The notes below the pieces were generated by a model. It worked only from the letters and a program-made list of their open reading frames with translations. It was not told the DNA's origin and searched no databases. This document shows, piece by piece, positions 12,101 to 24,499 of a DNA stretch of 64,000 nucleotides (positions are counted from its first letter, which is position 1; each line of letters opens with the position of its first letter). The translations under genes and the position numbers were made by a program. The stretch lies in NCBI GenBank assembly GCA_003586115.2, contig QVOM02000119.1, positions 52,082,096-52,146,095 of the forward strand, read 5' to 3'. The DNA comes from Salvator merianae (lineage: Eukaryota > Chordata > Lepidosauria > Squamata > Teiidae).

Positions 12101-12839
12101 CTTTTAGGTCAGCAGATGCAGCTTTTAGGAGAATCTAATTGGCTTTCCTTCTCACCTTTTAAGGATCCTCCTTAGCTTTGGTACTGTAATGACAGTTTTT
12201 CCTGTCTTTGCAAAATTTCTCATTCCCATGGTCAAGAATGTTTTCTGCCATGTATATGCTAGGTAGATGATTCCTAAGGACATGTGAAGCTAGGGAATGT
12301 GAGGGCAGTAACAAATACCAGGCATCAAAGTGGTAGGGCCTGGCCTTTGTACTGAGGTGTTATCAGTTGGGATGTGCACATTGGGGTTTGGACTGGTGGA
12401 TAATAGCTATGTCCCAGTTGTGGGAAGACCTCCAGCAGCACAGTCTACCACACTTCTCAAAATTGGGTTGGATTTAGGCTCTGCTCAGACTTTCTGGGCA
12501 GAGAAGCAGGGACCACATTTAAATGCACTTTAAACACACCTTGGTCCCAATTTTCCAATGATGATAAAATAATAAAGGTAAGGAGCATACAGAGGAACAA
12601 GATAAAAATGAATAGGACAAAACAAAAAAGAAGGATTAGGATAAAGCCTCAGACAATCTTTTGGGTAAGCAGAGAAGACCCCCCCCCCCCCCAGTACAAT
12701 TCCACCAAGAGATAGTATTTACAGTAAGTATCCAGCTGGCCCATTTCAACTAGTCCCACAGAAATATATTTATTTCTATACACAATTATTGCATATGTCT
12801 ATTATATATGTAGTTCTATACACATAGAGTGGGTTCTCA
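9195..12839. other. No gene recognised; poly-C tract at 12679-12692
   Basis: Long AT-rich stretch. A 14-base C run lies at 12679-12692. Open frames in 11.2-12.5 kb are below 100 codons and lack motifs. Confidence 0.5.
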
Positions 12840-13300
12840 CTTGAGCCTCCATGTGCAGACACCACTGTGCAGACACCACTGTGCATGCCCACAATCCCAA
12901 GGGTCAGGTAAGGAAGTGTTGGGGTAGTAAAGCATACAGGTTTGTGGTCAACCAAAGAAAGGCTGGGGCAAGCTGTAGGCTGCTACCTATGGCAAGACCC
13001 TCCACAGCACAGTAAGAAGAAGAGGAAGGGAAGCTGGTGCTGGGTAGCCATGCCTGTCAACCCCACCATAGCAGCCATTTGGGAAATCCATAATCATCCA
13101 TATCATGCATCACTGGGCCAGTTGTTCCAGGGGCCCTAGTCATGCATTGCTGGGCACATTATGCAGCAAGAGAAATCAGATGCCTTTTAAAGGGTGTCTC
13201 AGCAGCCTGTTAATTTAAGCAGTCTTTGGCCAGGGCTGCCATGCCACAGAAGGCTATTATACTCTCACCTTGCCCTGTCCTGCCTCACCCCACCTCTTTT
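12840..13300. other. Moderately GC-rich unassigned block with a short tandem repeat
   Basis: A GTGCAGACACCACT unit is repeated twice in tandem at 12853-12880. The block is GC-richer than its surroundings and repeats short motifs (TCATGCAT near 13104 and 13140), which suggests an old interspersed repeat. I cannot name it. Confidence 0.3.
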
Positions 13301-16300
13301 TGATGTCTGAGCTGGAGCAAGAGCTTAACAGGAGTATTCGTGAACCACCAAATTGGATCCCATGCCAAGGCTCTGATGTGGGATTTTAATAATTTGATAA
13401 TGATTGATGATTTTACATATAAAATGCATACATATACATATCTTATTTAAGTAGAAAAAAAAAATTTGTGTGCATTTGTGCATGTTGTGTGGAATAGGAA
13501 ACAGTGTCAAAAATCAGAGCAATAGAACCAATGTAGATATATAAGATATCACAGTTATATAGTTATATAAGATATTAGAGTCACGTGACAAGAAGCTGGC
13601 AAGCAGTAAACAACTATTATTCTTCTATTACTGCTTGTGTGTTGATAAGTTGTGACTGGCTGAGATTAGAGAAGGTTGCACATGCATAAGCAGTAGTGTC
13701 CATTTTAGCAGAACCAGAAAATTGCTGTGCTCACTTAGCAGCAGTATCAATAAGATGTAGTTATTTTCATACACAGGCAATAGCACTTGAATATTTAATT
13801 CACTGGACCCTTATCAGTTTGAAAGCAGCACAATCAACAATACTGATTCATGGCTGCTCTTCTGTCCCTGAGGTTTAAGAAATATTGTACTTCAAATTCA
13901 TCAGACTGCTTGTTAGAAAGATATCTTTGAGTGTGATCTCTGAAGTCTATTGTATATTACAATACCTTTTAAAATCTGCCTAAAATCCATTATGACCTAT
14001 CTCTTCATCCAAAAGCTTAAATATTTGGTCTTTTTCTTTCATGTTAGAAATTGTTTGAAATATAGGCATTACCGTTGGACAGATTTCTTGATTTTCATCC
14101 AGCTGGAAGATAGTTCTCATTCACACAACTGAAGATTCATTAAATAGAAGCATATGAAGTCTTCATGTATAAACAGTGAAACAAATGATGTTATGGCAAA
14201 AGATATTTGTTTCCATAATATGGAGTATAATTCAATGGAACAGGTATTGAAGCCGATCTCATTAGCAGGACTCTTTCCTTTCCTTTCCTTTTTTTTTTTT
14301 CTTTCTTTTCTTTTTCCTAAAATTTGCTTAGCTGAAGTTTACTGTGTTGATAGTTTGGTCTTGTCAGTCTCTTTTTGTCTCTCTTTGGCCTGTCAAATGG
14401 ATGCCTGCCTGCATTTTTAGGCCAATCCTTTTAAAGGTCCATAGTAAACAATCTTATCACATGGTAACAGGCAAACTCAGCAAGCACAGATGGGATGGAA
14501 CAGCATAAAGTCTCAGATTTATGGCATGACTCATCAGTATTGTGCAGAGAAGTGAGGTATGCTGATGTGTTGGTTGTTCACAGGTGTGTTTATAGCTTTT
14601 GGCTTCCTGGTTTTTTAGCCTACTTTATGAGCAATCATGCAAGAATTGGCAAGACTACTTTTTCTTACAAATTCACAAGTACAGACAGGAAGATTAAGTG
14701 TACATGGCCTATAAATTTTTGAGTGCTTGTAGATGGGGAAATCACACCTGGTTCCTTCTTTCTTCCTTTTACTATGTCTCTCTGATCTGAATTTATTATT
14801 ATATTTTAAGGAGTATCTCAAGTGACTTCAGCTTAAGGCATGACAACTAGAACTCAGGTTTTATTTACCCATGCCTACACTCCAAATCTTTATTTTGAAT
14901 ACACTGTCTAAGGCAATCTACTCTTTATTATTCCCATCCCACCCCATTCTTAATCTGAATGAAGAAGTTACAATCAAATTCTGTGTTGGGACTGTGCCTA
15001 TTAAAGAAAAATGGTTAAAAACAATCAATGCATCATCCCTTAGTGAAGATTTAGCTAATTGGTGATATTATACCTTGGTGCTGTAGCAAATTGCTTTTAG
15101 ATCTGACCCATAACAGATAAGATCATCGAGCTTTTCCCACTGTGTTTAAAATTCCCATGGACTTTAAACAATGTCTACATTCCAGCTGTAGTTCTGGACA
15201 TTTTGGTCTACGCTTGTGGAAGCTGAAAATTCTTGTTGTCAACAAGAAAGCTGGCTGGGAGATGGTGTTTTCTTTAGCAAAGCTTGGTTGACATGGAAGG
15301 AACTTTTTGCTGATGTTGGCTAAGTTGCACTAATGATTGTTAATGCCTGCATATGGAACATGAGGTTTACAGCCTTCTTGCTAGTCATCCCCCATTGCAG
15401 GTACTGGCAAGCCAGTGTTTAGTCTCACAGTGTTTCCATGAAATTCTGTGAGGAAATTAAGGGATCAGGGTGGGAATTTCCCTCCTTAGAATGGATGCTC
15501 CTGCCCTGATCCTCTTCCACTACCCTCAAGGCAATAGCAAGGGTTCCTATCCATATTAGTGTGGGGACCAATGGCTGGGGAAATGGTCTCTTCATCATGT
15601 AGTGGTGATGAGACCTCTGTCACTATGCACCCAAGACAGAGAAGGATAAAGAAAAAGAGATGGCAGAAAGAGATGAAAATCCCCTTTGGTTTCTCACTGG
15701 ACCTGCTTTAGACTTGGCTTCCTCCATTTCTTTCCCTGCCACTACCAACATGAGGTCCAACTGAACACCCTCAAAAAGAATATGGTTATTGATGGAGTAG
15801 AAGATTCCCTACATCTGCCAATGATTTACTACACTTACAAACGTTATAGAAATCTAAACTACATACAGGTTGGTTTTTGGTTGAAGAAAACATCTAGGCA
15901 CTATTTCCCTATAAGAACATTTATTTGTCCCTAGGAAAGGGGAATGTGAACATGGTGTGTAGTTTATTGATTAGTCTTTGCACTCATCTTGCTGTCTAGA
16001 CTGGTTCTCCTATGCTGTGGACAAGATGTTCAGAGGTAGTTTGTTGCGGGGCAGGTTTAAGCAAACAAGACAGGGGAGAGGCACAGATGCTTTGTCTTTA
16101 GCTCATGTCCAGGTGGCATAGAAAAAGTGAACCATAAAAAGAAATATAGCTTGCATGGTTTTGGTGGTAGGGAGTGTATTTTCTGTTAAGTGGCAGAGGA
16201 ATATAGTGAGATGATGGCTCCCTTCCTCTTTAATACAGAATCAAGGCCAATGGATCCTTACTTTTGCTTGTTGATCTTTGAATTTGCTTTAACTCCACCT

Positions 16301-16868
16301 ACTCAGCTGAACTAAACTATACTAAAGGCATTCCATGGTACATTATATGACTTCAAAAACAGATTTCATAGTGAAGAGGTGTAGGTCTGAATGGAAAACC
16401 TAGATGCCCACTGTCATGAGAGAAATGATCACAGAGGCATGTCATCTTCAGACCTTGTTTCAAAGAATACTCTTGTGAGAAACAAGATTCTGAATCAGAA
16501 CATTTGTTCTAACAGGGATCTTCTTATGTTCATGAAATATTTTTTCTCAATCCACCAGTATCTTGAACATTGAATTTTACATGTTAGTGTAAGCATGTAA
16601 TTTTCACTCCCTGTTATTCACTTATTTCCATTTTTGGCATATCACACTTATTATGTCCCCATAGTAAGTGTGCTGCTGTTTCCCCATATGGCTCCAGAAG
16701 ATCTACTTACACCCAGAAACATGTATATAACTATGCTGTCTATGAAGTAAAACAGTTTTCTATATTTCAGTCAGACCAAGATTACAATCTTATTTACAGT
16801 TTTGTGGGAGATTACAATGAGATTTGCAGAAGTAAGTAAACATGGATAGGGTTAACTTGTAAGAGGTT
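13301..16868. other. No gene recognised
   Basis: AT-rich unique-looking sequence. A pyrimidine-rich tract lies around 14275-14320. No open frame above 100 codons and no recognisable coding motif. Confidence 0.5.
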
Positions 16869-17076
16869 AGGGCCTTCCTGCACTGGGGTCCGGTCTAGGC
16901 CTTTGCACAGGACAGAACATAGACTGGACTATTGCATGGACCAGATACAGAATACTGGTAGACCTCTTTTACAAAGCCCTTCCATCCCAGGGCCTATCAT
17001 AGGCTGCAGTAGCATGTGGACAGCAGGCCCTTATTCCAGAATATAATCTGGAATAGACCCCAGTGCAGAAAGGGCC
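16869..17076. mobile_element. Short foldback DNA element (MITE), about 208 bp
   Basis: Ends AGGGCCTTCCTGCACTGGGG and CCCCAGTGCAGAAAGGGCC form a strong inverted pair. The inner right half (TTATTCCAGAATATAATCTG) matches the elements at 29.6 and 51.2 kb, which identifies a family. No coding capacity and no clear target duplication. Confidence 0.65.
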
Positions 17077-18195
17077 ATAGTGAATCAAGGCAAGTCCCAA
17101 TTTGGCAAATATATTAAAGTGAATCCATGTAGACAGAAACAGTAAATTGAGCTATGCTTCCACTTTCTTTGCTTTTCTAGTTGAGCAGTTCAAATGTTCA
17201 GCACAGAGAGAGGTTTGTTTTCTGTTTGAACAACAAAATCATATTTTCAGTCCCATCCAATTTAATTACAGTAACTAACATAGTGCACCATAATCAATAT
17301 GGAAAATTGTGCTATATTATCTGAAATTATAGAAGTTTGGCACATTGCCGCATTGGGTAGAAATTATCCAGTCATTGACCATCACATTCTATTTATTTAT
17401 GCAGCTTACTAATCAAGGAAAGATGAATTAGCAATATTTAACAGTTGACTAACTTTAGCCATCAATATAGGAAAACAAGTGACAACAAGATGTTAATGAG
17501 AGTATTATAGTATATTTACAGTTTCAATTTACTGTTCAAGTGAGCTTTAGTGGAGGAGAAAATTCATGGGTCATTTAAAATTGATTTTTGAGTTTTCTCA
17601 TACACTGATTCATATATACGGTAGAGCATATATCCACGGTGTGATTGTCCTAAAACCCCCATGCTTTTCAGTCAATTTTGTGTTACAGCTGCACACAAAT
17701 TTTTATTCTGTTTTACTTTTCAGCACATATAAATCCTGTGATTTAACAGTGACCTAGGGCATTATTAACATAAAATATCTTACTTAAGTACTGCGTCTGA
17801 ATCCAAACAAACTTCAGAAAATACTTAAAACAGTCAAAACTGGGTGTTCCTATAGTGACCCTGCAGTTCAGCAGGAAAGTGTGCCCACCCCATCAGGTCT
17901 ATCTGCAGTCCCCAGGGAACAAAACCTGCCCTTGGAGGTGCCCTGCGTGCAGGGCATGAAAACGGGTAGATTTAGACTTTATTTGCCCCTGATGCCACCA
18001 CATAGAACAATGGTGATAGTAGGGAAGACTTACCAGGGAGATTTAAGCCCAATATGATCTAGCATTAGACTAAAAATGGGAAACTTCCAGGGCCGTATCT
18101 GATCCGGTACTAAACTCTGCCAGGCAGAAAATTCAAAGCTGCACAATTTCCATTCAGCAGCTGTGAGGATTTCAGAGGCCTGTAGGAACTGGCCA
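17077..18195. other. No gene; conserved-element-like AT-rich stretch
   Basis: Around 17250-17560 the sequence is repeat-free and AT-rich with several ATTA and TAAT cores. There is no open frame of note. Conservation cannot be judged from one sequence. Confidence 0.35.
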
Positions 18196-18270
18196 TTTAT
18201 TTGTTTATTTATTTATTTTTATGTATTTTATTCTGCCCTTCACCAAATTGTCTCAGGGCAGGTCAGTACA
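18196..18270 (-). repeat. LINE-like 3' tail with TTTA repeat
   Basis: TTTATTTGTTTATTTATTTA is followed by a TATTCTGCCCTTCACC.AATTGTCTCAGGGCAG block. This has the layout of reverse-complemented squamate LINE tails also seen at 20262, 24935 and 46230 in this window. Confidence 0.4.
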
Positions 18271-18434
18271 GAAAGGCCCTTAATTATGTTTCTAAATCAC
18301 AAATGTTCTATTGATTCTATTGATGCTTTATGTTTTTATGCATGTTATGATCTGTCCTGGGACAATGGAAAAGTGAATTCCTACCTTTACTTTTCCTCTT
18401 TTCATGATACCTTTGGGAACTGTCCAAACTATGA

Positions 18435-18475
18435 GGGAAAATGCTGGCATTTTAGCAAAATGCCAGCATTTCCCC
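18435..18475. repeat. Short perfect-type hairpin
   Basis: GGGAAAATGCTGGCATTTT and AAAATGCCAGCATTTCCC are near-perfect inverted arms with a loop of only a few bases (TAGC). Confidence 0.7.
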
Positions 18476-18616
18476 ATTACAGCCTCTTGGGGGGTCATCA
18501 GATTGGTCTGGCACAGAAGCAGAGTTTTGTGGCATTTTATGACTTTATGCCACCATTTCCAGCCAAAAACATGGCTGATGAAATCCAGTGCTGTGCTAAT
18601 ATGGGCCATACCAAAA

Positions 18617-19100
18617 TATGGGCACCCCAGTTTAAAAGGGACATTGACAAACTGCAACAAGTTCAGAGAAGGGCGACCAAAATGGTGAGCGGTCTGCAAA
18701 CCATGTCCTACGAGGAACGGTTAAAGGACCTAGGAATGTTTAGCCTGCAGAAGAGAAGACTGAGAGGAGATATGATAGCTGTTTTCAAGTATCTAAAGGG
18801 CTGTCACAGTGCAGAAGGATTGGCCCTATTCTCAGTTGCACAAGAAGAAAGGACTAGAAACAATGGGATGAAACTTCAAGGGAGTAGATACAGGCTAGAT
18901 ATTAGGAAAAACTTTCTGACCGTAAGGGCAATCAGTCACTGGAACAGGTTACCACAGGAGGTGGTGGGCTCTCCTTCGCTGGAGATCTTCAAGGAAAGAC
19001 TGGACAGATATCTGTCTAGGATGGTGTAGTGAATCCTGCATTGAGCAGAGGGTTGGACTCGATGACCCTGGAGGTCCCTTCCAACTCTATGATTCTATGA
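18617..19100 (+). mobile_element. CR1 LINE, 5'-truncated 3' end
   Basis: This is the last 480 bp of a CR1 retrotransposon. It encodes the C-terminal tail of ORF2 (RRATKMVSGLQTMSYEERLK, then LFSLQKRRLRGD and WNRLPQEVVGSP), a stop at 19027, and a short 3' UTR ending CTCTATGATTCTATGA. By eye it is about 93% identical to 44040-44520, with only scattered substitutions. The open frame actually begins at 18163 in unrelated upstream DNA and fuses by chance with the CR1 tail. Severe 5' truncation is usual for CR1. Confidence 0.92.
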
Positions 19101-19974
19101 CCTAAGCTGGCACAGTAGAGCGAAAGCTGTTTTTTCCCAAAACATGGGACAGATTCATATCTCCTTTAATTCTGATGCAATGGAGAAGTGAAATAGCAGC
19201 ACACTGATACAGAGCTGGACCTGTCTGCCTGCCCAGGTTTGATCACGTACCAGATTTTTAACAGCATCTGGAGGCTCCCTGAATTACCATGGAATAGCTT
19301 ATTGTTAGGCACAAAACTGACTTTGTGTTGTAGCTGAAAAATATTCCTGCTTCTCAAAAAAAAGAGCAAATGAGTAAAGATGTTAGCCAAACAATGTTAG
19401 AAATCTTTTCTGCATTTTGAGAAGGCATATGAAATTAAGCTATTTTATTTATATTTTAAGAAAGAAATGTTACTGGGTCCTCAAAGAAAATGTTCTTGAA
19501 AAAAAGTACAATGCCTAAACTTCCTGAAAAGCAAGAGATGATCATCTATCAAATAACAGCACTGCTACTGTATTTTTCTAGAATCTTTTAATTAAAAATA
19601 GAGAGTTCAATAAGGTAAATCTACATTGTGAGGGATAGGGGAAAGCTGTAGGAATAGTTGTCAGAGCTCCTTGTATTGCTCCATCATTACAATGAGTTCT
19701 TATAGTGGAGTAGGTGTTCAAAGGGCATGTAAACATATGTATCTTGTGCTTTAGGATAACCTGCACAGTCCAACAAGTGTGCACAGATGAATGGCTCCTG
19801 TACCATCAGGTTGGTCCCATGACACCATAATGACTCAGTGCAGAGCCTGCTTATGATCGGTATCTTGAATACTAGGGAAAATGCTTTAGTGCTACTGGAT
19901 ACAAAAAATTACTAGAGCTTGATAAACTTAGCACACCACCGAAAAACATCCCCCAGAGTCCCCAAGGCAGCCCT
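19101..19974. other. No gene recognised
   Basis: AT-rich unassigned sequence with no open frame above 75 codons and no repeat that I can place. Confidence 0.5.
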
Positions 19975-20110
19975 ATGGACTAATCCAGATCAGTGCATCA
20001 GTGCAAATGGCGCTGATCTGGCCCATGCCTTCCCGTTATCTGGATCAGTGGGCCAGACTAATCCAAATGCACTGATCCGGATCTACTACATGTAAGTGCA
20101 GAAAGGGCCT
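19975..20110. mobile_element. Foldback DNA-element fragment
   Basis: The right end AAGTGCAGAAAGGGCCT (20094-20110) is the inverse of the family end AGGCCCTTTCTGCACTT. Several inverted and direct copies of a GATCAGTG and GGACTAATCC-type motif make the interior self-complementary. The left boundary is uncertain. Confidence 0.5.
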
Positions 20111-20261
20111 AAAATACCACCCTCCCATCTCATTAGAACTACAATAGGAAGGAGCTAAACATTATCTAAACAGTGTATTTCTCATCCCTGAGCAGGATTG
20201 GAGCCTCCCACTGCACAGAAAGGCTTTTGAATGACTATCTAGAAGCAGCTCAAATATGGTC

Positions 20262-20950
20262 ATTGAAATGAAATTTATTACTTATACCCCACCCTTCCAT
20301 ACGGCTCAGGGTGGCTTACAACAAAGTTAAACAACATCAAGATATAAAACCATATAACAAATAAAATTACAAATCCTTAAAACACCAATCTACACTAAAA
20401 ACCTTTAAAAAGCTAAAATCCCAACTAATGAACAGAAATAATAAAAACTAATATCCAACAGACATATTGAAAAGTGCTGTCTTGCAGGCCTTGCAGAAAT
20501 CAGCAGGATCTTGCAAGGCCCTTACTTCATATGGCAGATTGTTCCACCAACATGGGGCAAATACAGAAAAGGCACAAACCCGTGTAGAGGCCAATCTTAT
20601 GTCCTTGATCCCAGGCACCACTAGGAGATCTTTATTTTGAGATCTCAGTGACCTTGTAGGCTCATATGGGAGGGTGTAGTTCCTGAGATATGTGGGTCCC
20701 AGGCCGCGATATGCCTTAAATGTTAATAACAGAACCTTGTACCTGATCCGGAGGTCCACTGGTAACCAGTGCAACTCCTGTAGGACTGGGGAAATATGGT
20801 CCCTAAAGGAAGTACCCGATAAGAGACGGGCAGCTGCATTCTGGACCAGTTTCAATTTCCAGATCAGATACAGGGGAAGGCCAGCGTAGAGCGAGTTGCA
20901 GTAGTCTAAACGTGAGGTGACACCAACTAGAACGCCAACTAGTAAACAGA
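20262..20950 (-). mobile_element. L2-type LINE, 3' end
   Basis: The minus strand encodes the C-terminal part of an L2-type ORF2. LDYCNSLYAGLP, KLVQNAAARLLSGT, RDHISPVLQELHWLPVDLRI, and a terminal WWNNLPYEVRALQDPADF block are all in one frame from about 20910 to 20451. It ends in a 3' UTR whose reverse complement (TTTATTACTTATACCCCACC) is a common squamate LINE tail. The reverse transcriptase core and all 5' parts are absent, as expected for a truncated insertion. The frame has no internal stop over about 150 codons, so it is a fairly young copy. The open frame extends upstream to 21041 in sequence I do not recognise. Confidence 0.88.
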
Positions 20951-22780
20951 CTGATCTAGGACTAGAATTTAAGAGTGCCCTTTGTTCATGATAAAGAACA
21001 AATTTGTTATGCGATGAAAACATGTTGAAAGAGAAATACAAAGAAAATTATGGCTAGAAGTCAAACTAGAAGAAGGTAATAGAGAAGTGAAAAAAATGAT
21101 TTGTGTTTGCAAATTCAATTGAATATTTCACATTTGTTGATATTTGCATCAAAATGAAAATGCGTTTTTTTCCATTTCCAAACCTTCAGTCAAACCAAAC
21201 CAGTCTCCCACTTGCAGAAACAAACAATTCAGACATTCATGTTCCACTGTGTTTTTCCCAAGAAAAAGGCTTTTTAAATAATAAAATATTTTTCTTTGTG
21301 AAAAAATGCAGAAATGAATGCAAAAAACCCTCTTTTTTCATTAAAATGTTCAATGACAAAAAAACAAAACAAAACTGCTTTTGTCTTTTGAAAGCAAAAC
21401 AAACATGCACATTTTGCTCATGCTTTTACCCTAGTAGGTAAAAACAAAGTAGTTTTACTTACAAAGCAACACATGTGTACTTGATGTTGAATGCTGCAGA
21501 ATTTGCTGGGATTTTTTTTGTAACATGGAATATTCTATATTCAGGACTGGTCAGATTGGAACTAGTGCTGGGAAAACCAATGGTTCAGTGTCACATATCA
21601 TTTGGCAAATACATCATCATCATCATCATTTATTTGTGTACCACCACCTATCCTTGCCACCTATCTCATAGTGGCCAAACAGCTGTACAGAATTCATTGG
21701 GTGATCTGAGGTTCCAGTATTTTGAGAATGGGAGAAATACTTCTCCCAATCCACTTTATCCATACTATGCATATTTTTAGGCATATTTATGTTTTTTTCC
21801 TCATTTGTGTCTTTTTTAGACTAAAAAGGCCCAAACATTGCAATGCTTTCTTTTATGTGAAAAGTTAAGAATGATTCTGGAAAGGCTTAAGAGGGCTCCT
21901 GGCAGGGACTCCTGCCAGTGGAGATCTAGCACTACCACCAGAATACAGTAATGCTACATCCAAATCATACCCAGCTCCAGCAAATTCAAATTTAGATTGT
22001 TCTATTAATGTATTATTTAATATCCTATTTGATTGCTGAATAAAAATAAAATTGAAGTAGCACTGCAAGGCAATTTTAGGCAATTGGAGGGAGTTCCAGT
22101 TGAATGTTTTCTATGGATTGAGTAAGTGTGTTTTAACTGCCAACACAGTCATTATCACATTGTCAGTCTATGCTCCTCCCACCTATAAAATGCATTTACC
22201 CTTAACACAGTATATGAAAAGGCTAGCAGGAACAACATATTCTACATCTAAGGTACATTTTGTTCTCTTTTTTAAAAGTGGAAAGAAGAGACAGCACAAA
22301 AAAAAAAAATAAGAGATATGTGTTATCTTTTGCAATACATAATAAAGCTAATACCAGTTTTGCAGTCGATAAGAAAAAAATAATAATTTTCACATTACAA
22401 ATGCAAATTGCCAAATGCACACTTATGCAATAAATAGGAAAACTGAACTGTAGACGACATTCCAAATTTGCACTGCAGATTTTGTGCTCGCTGAATCTAA
22501 AAGGGAGGACATGCTTCTGGAAGTGTATATTTTTAAGGATAGATGTGCACAAAACCGTGGATGACTGAAAATAACCCAAAAAATACATTATACAAAGCAA
22601 ATGTATGTTCATTCACTCTATCTGTGCATATATGTAAGAAAAGGTTATTAAAAACTATTTTTAAAAGAAAATCACAAAGCAGTGTTAGATATGGGGCAAA
22701 CGGAACTATAGAATGCACAACTGAGATATTTATGAGAAAATACAACTATAGTTGGCTATATTCACCCATATTAAGCAATA
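20951..22780. other. No gene; ATC microsatellite and possible LINE tail at 21611-21740
   Basis: A CATCATCATC run at about 21612-21628 is followed by TTTATTTGTGTACCACCACC, which resembles an inverted LINE tail. The rest is AT-rich, including A-runs at 22297-22308 and 22373-22380. Open frames up to 129 codons show no motif. Confidence 0.4.
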
Positions 22781-22784
22781 AAGA

Positions 22785-22920
22785 AAAAGCACCTCAGAGG
22801 CAGCTCAGACATGGTTCAACAATGGCACTGCCACCCATTAAATGTGGATTAGAGGTAAGATGAAAATTGGATGAGAACATTAGTGCCACATGCTAACAAC
22901 TATAAGATTATTTTAAGCTA
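22785..22920. mobile_element. Partial DNA element, GGCTGTGTCCACA family
   Basis: The block GGATTAGAGGTAAGATGAAA followed by GAACATTAGTGCCACATGC parallels 29890-29925 (GGATTAGAGATGGGGTGAGA, then TAGAGGCACCACACATC) and 46784-46820 in two other copies. Ends are degraded. Confidence 0.45.
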
Positions 22921-23041
22921 CAGTAGTCCCCAGTCTATTGCTACTGCAGTCTTAGGGTCATTCTGCACGTACCACTGAAGTTCTGGAACAGGCAATCTAG
23001 AATAAAGTTATCTGTCCCAAGACTGGGACCAGTGGCGGCCA

Positions 23042-23238
23042 CCAGCTTTAAGGGCAGGTGTTTGTGCCCCACGCAAAGCATGCCATGGCTGTTCGCGGGG
23101 CCTCTGGGCCTCTGTACTGTCACAGCAGGTTGCCTAGCCTAGCCTTGCCAAGTGCTGCGATGGTATGGAGGCCCAGAGACCCCACAAACAGCCATGGCAT
23201 GCTTTGCGTGGGGCACAAACACCCACCCTTAAAGCCGG
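23042..23238. repeat. Large foldback: 71-bp inverted repeat with a 55-bp loop
   Basis: Arm 1 (23042-23112) and arm 2 (23168-23238) are reverse complements at about 65 of 71 positions by eye. The shared core includes GCCATGGCATGCTTTGCGTG. The arms are clearly GC-richer than the flanks. It could be the middle of a GGGCCT-type DNA element, since a TTCTGCACGTACC motif lies just upstream at 22963, or a hairpin-forming transcript. Opposing short open frames here simply reflect the symmetry. Confidence 0.9.
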
Positions 23239-23269
23239 CAGCTGCCGCTGGCTGGGTCAGATCACCCTG

Positions 23270-23480
23270 GGCTGGAACATCAGCATCTCCATGTTGATGG
23301 TCCTGAAACTCATGCAAGCTTTGGAGCTGACCTCTGCAAACTCTGACAGTTCTGAAAGCCAGAAATAAAAGTTCCTGGCCTCAGAGCCTCTAGGGGATCC
23401 ATTTTGGTGGCTCATGGAGATCTATCACTTTTAGGCTTGATCCTTGTCCTTTCTTGCTATAAAATCTGTCAGAGGCATAT
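23270..23480. mobile_element. Fragment of a DNA-element-like repeat
   Basis: A GGGATCCATTTTGGTGGCTC motif near 23393 and the CAAGCTTTGGAGCTGACC block recall the copies at 59.3 and 60.7-60.8 kb (CCCATTTTGGCAGCACA and CAAGCTTTGGGACTGGG). Boundaries are unknown. Confidence 0.35.
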
Positions 23481-23980
23481 GGGCCCAGTAAGTTAGGGAA
23501 ATGGGAAATGTCATACTACAAGAAACCATTGCTCAACTGAGCTGAAAAGAGACATTGCAAAGATCCTTGTTTCAGAGATCCTTTCTTAAATGCTGTGACA
23601 CTATAGGTGGCCAAGTGTGTTGTGACCAAGTAGATATATAATCTAGCTCTCCCTGCACAGCATTTTGATTCAAGACTTTTTATTTTAAGTACTCAGATTG
23701 TTACAAATCATCTTTTTACAGTAGACACCACAGCACAGAAACTTCAAGAAGAACATCATTTGGAGCAGGAAGGGTACTCCCCCCCCCAAAAAAAACACCA
23801 TGCAGATAAATGCACAATGGGGAGAGAGATTTCTGGCTTTGACCCTCTTCATTGGCCACCTGTAGCAGCAGAGACACACACTAGCAGACAGGAAGACAGA
23901 GCTTCTCTCTGAAATTATAATAAGAGATCTATTCAATATTTAAACATAGGAAGCTGTTTTGTACTGATTTATTCATTTAT

Positions 23981-24052
23981 CTATCTGTCTGTCTGTCCAT
24001 CCATCCATCCATCCATCCATCCATCCATCCATCCATCCACCCATCCACCCAT
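23981..24052. repeat. CTGT/CCAT tetranucleotide microsatellite
   Basis: Tandem TCTG units pass into about fourteen CCAT units, with two CCAC variants near the end. Confidence 0.97.
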
Positions 24053-24154
24053 TTTCTTATATTTTGTCTACTTCATGAAAGGTGGTATTATTCTAACTGT
24101 AAATGGCCCCTTCCACTCATTATTCTAACTGGAAGTGGTCTCTCCAAAGAGGTA

Positions 24155-24300
24155 TGGTGGAGAAGTATATTAGATTAAGATGGAAGACCAAAGTTCAAAT
24201 CCACACTTATTCATGAATTCATTGAGTGACCTTGGGACATTCACAGTGCCTCAGCATATGGTTACTATTGGAATAAAAAATGGAAGACAGAATCATATTT
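24155..24300 (+). mobile_element. tRNA-headed SINE with MIR-like body
   Basis: The head GGTATGGTGGAGAAGTATAT resembles a Pol III A box region, and GTTCAAATCC at 24193-24202 matches the B box. The following GAGTGACCTTGGGACATTCA is the MIR-like core found in squamate SINEs (typically GGGTGACCTTGGGC.AGTCAC). The tail is lost or degraded. Family placement is from memory. Confidence 0.7.
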
Positions 24301-24499
24301 GTTACCTTGATTTCCTTGAATGGAAGACAGGATGATACTGTTTAATGTTTACAGTATTTATTAATCACCTGCCTTAAAAAATTCCAGTCAAAGTGTTGTA
24401 CAAGAGCAAAACAAAAATAAAAAAATAAACATAAATATGATAGACCAGAGCGTTAAAAAATTAAAACATTATTGAGAATATTAAACATGTCATTAAAAG

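Noticed and set aside
23058..23317. Three short overlapping frames on both strands
   Set aside because: They arise from the inverted-repeat symmetry of the foldback and are not independent genes.
23981..24052. Possible CRISPR-like tandem array
   Set aside because: The units are 4 bp with no spacers, so it is a microsatellite.
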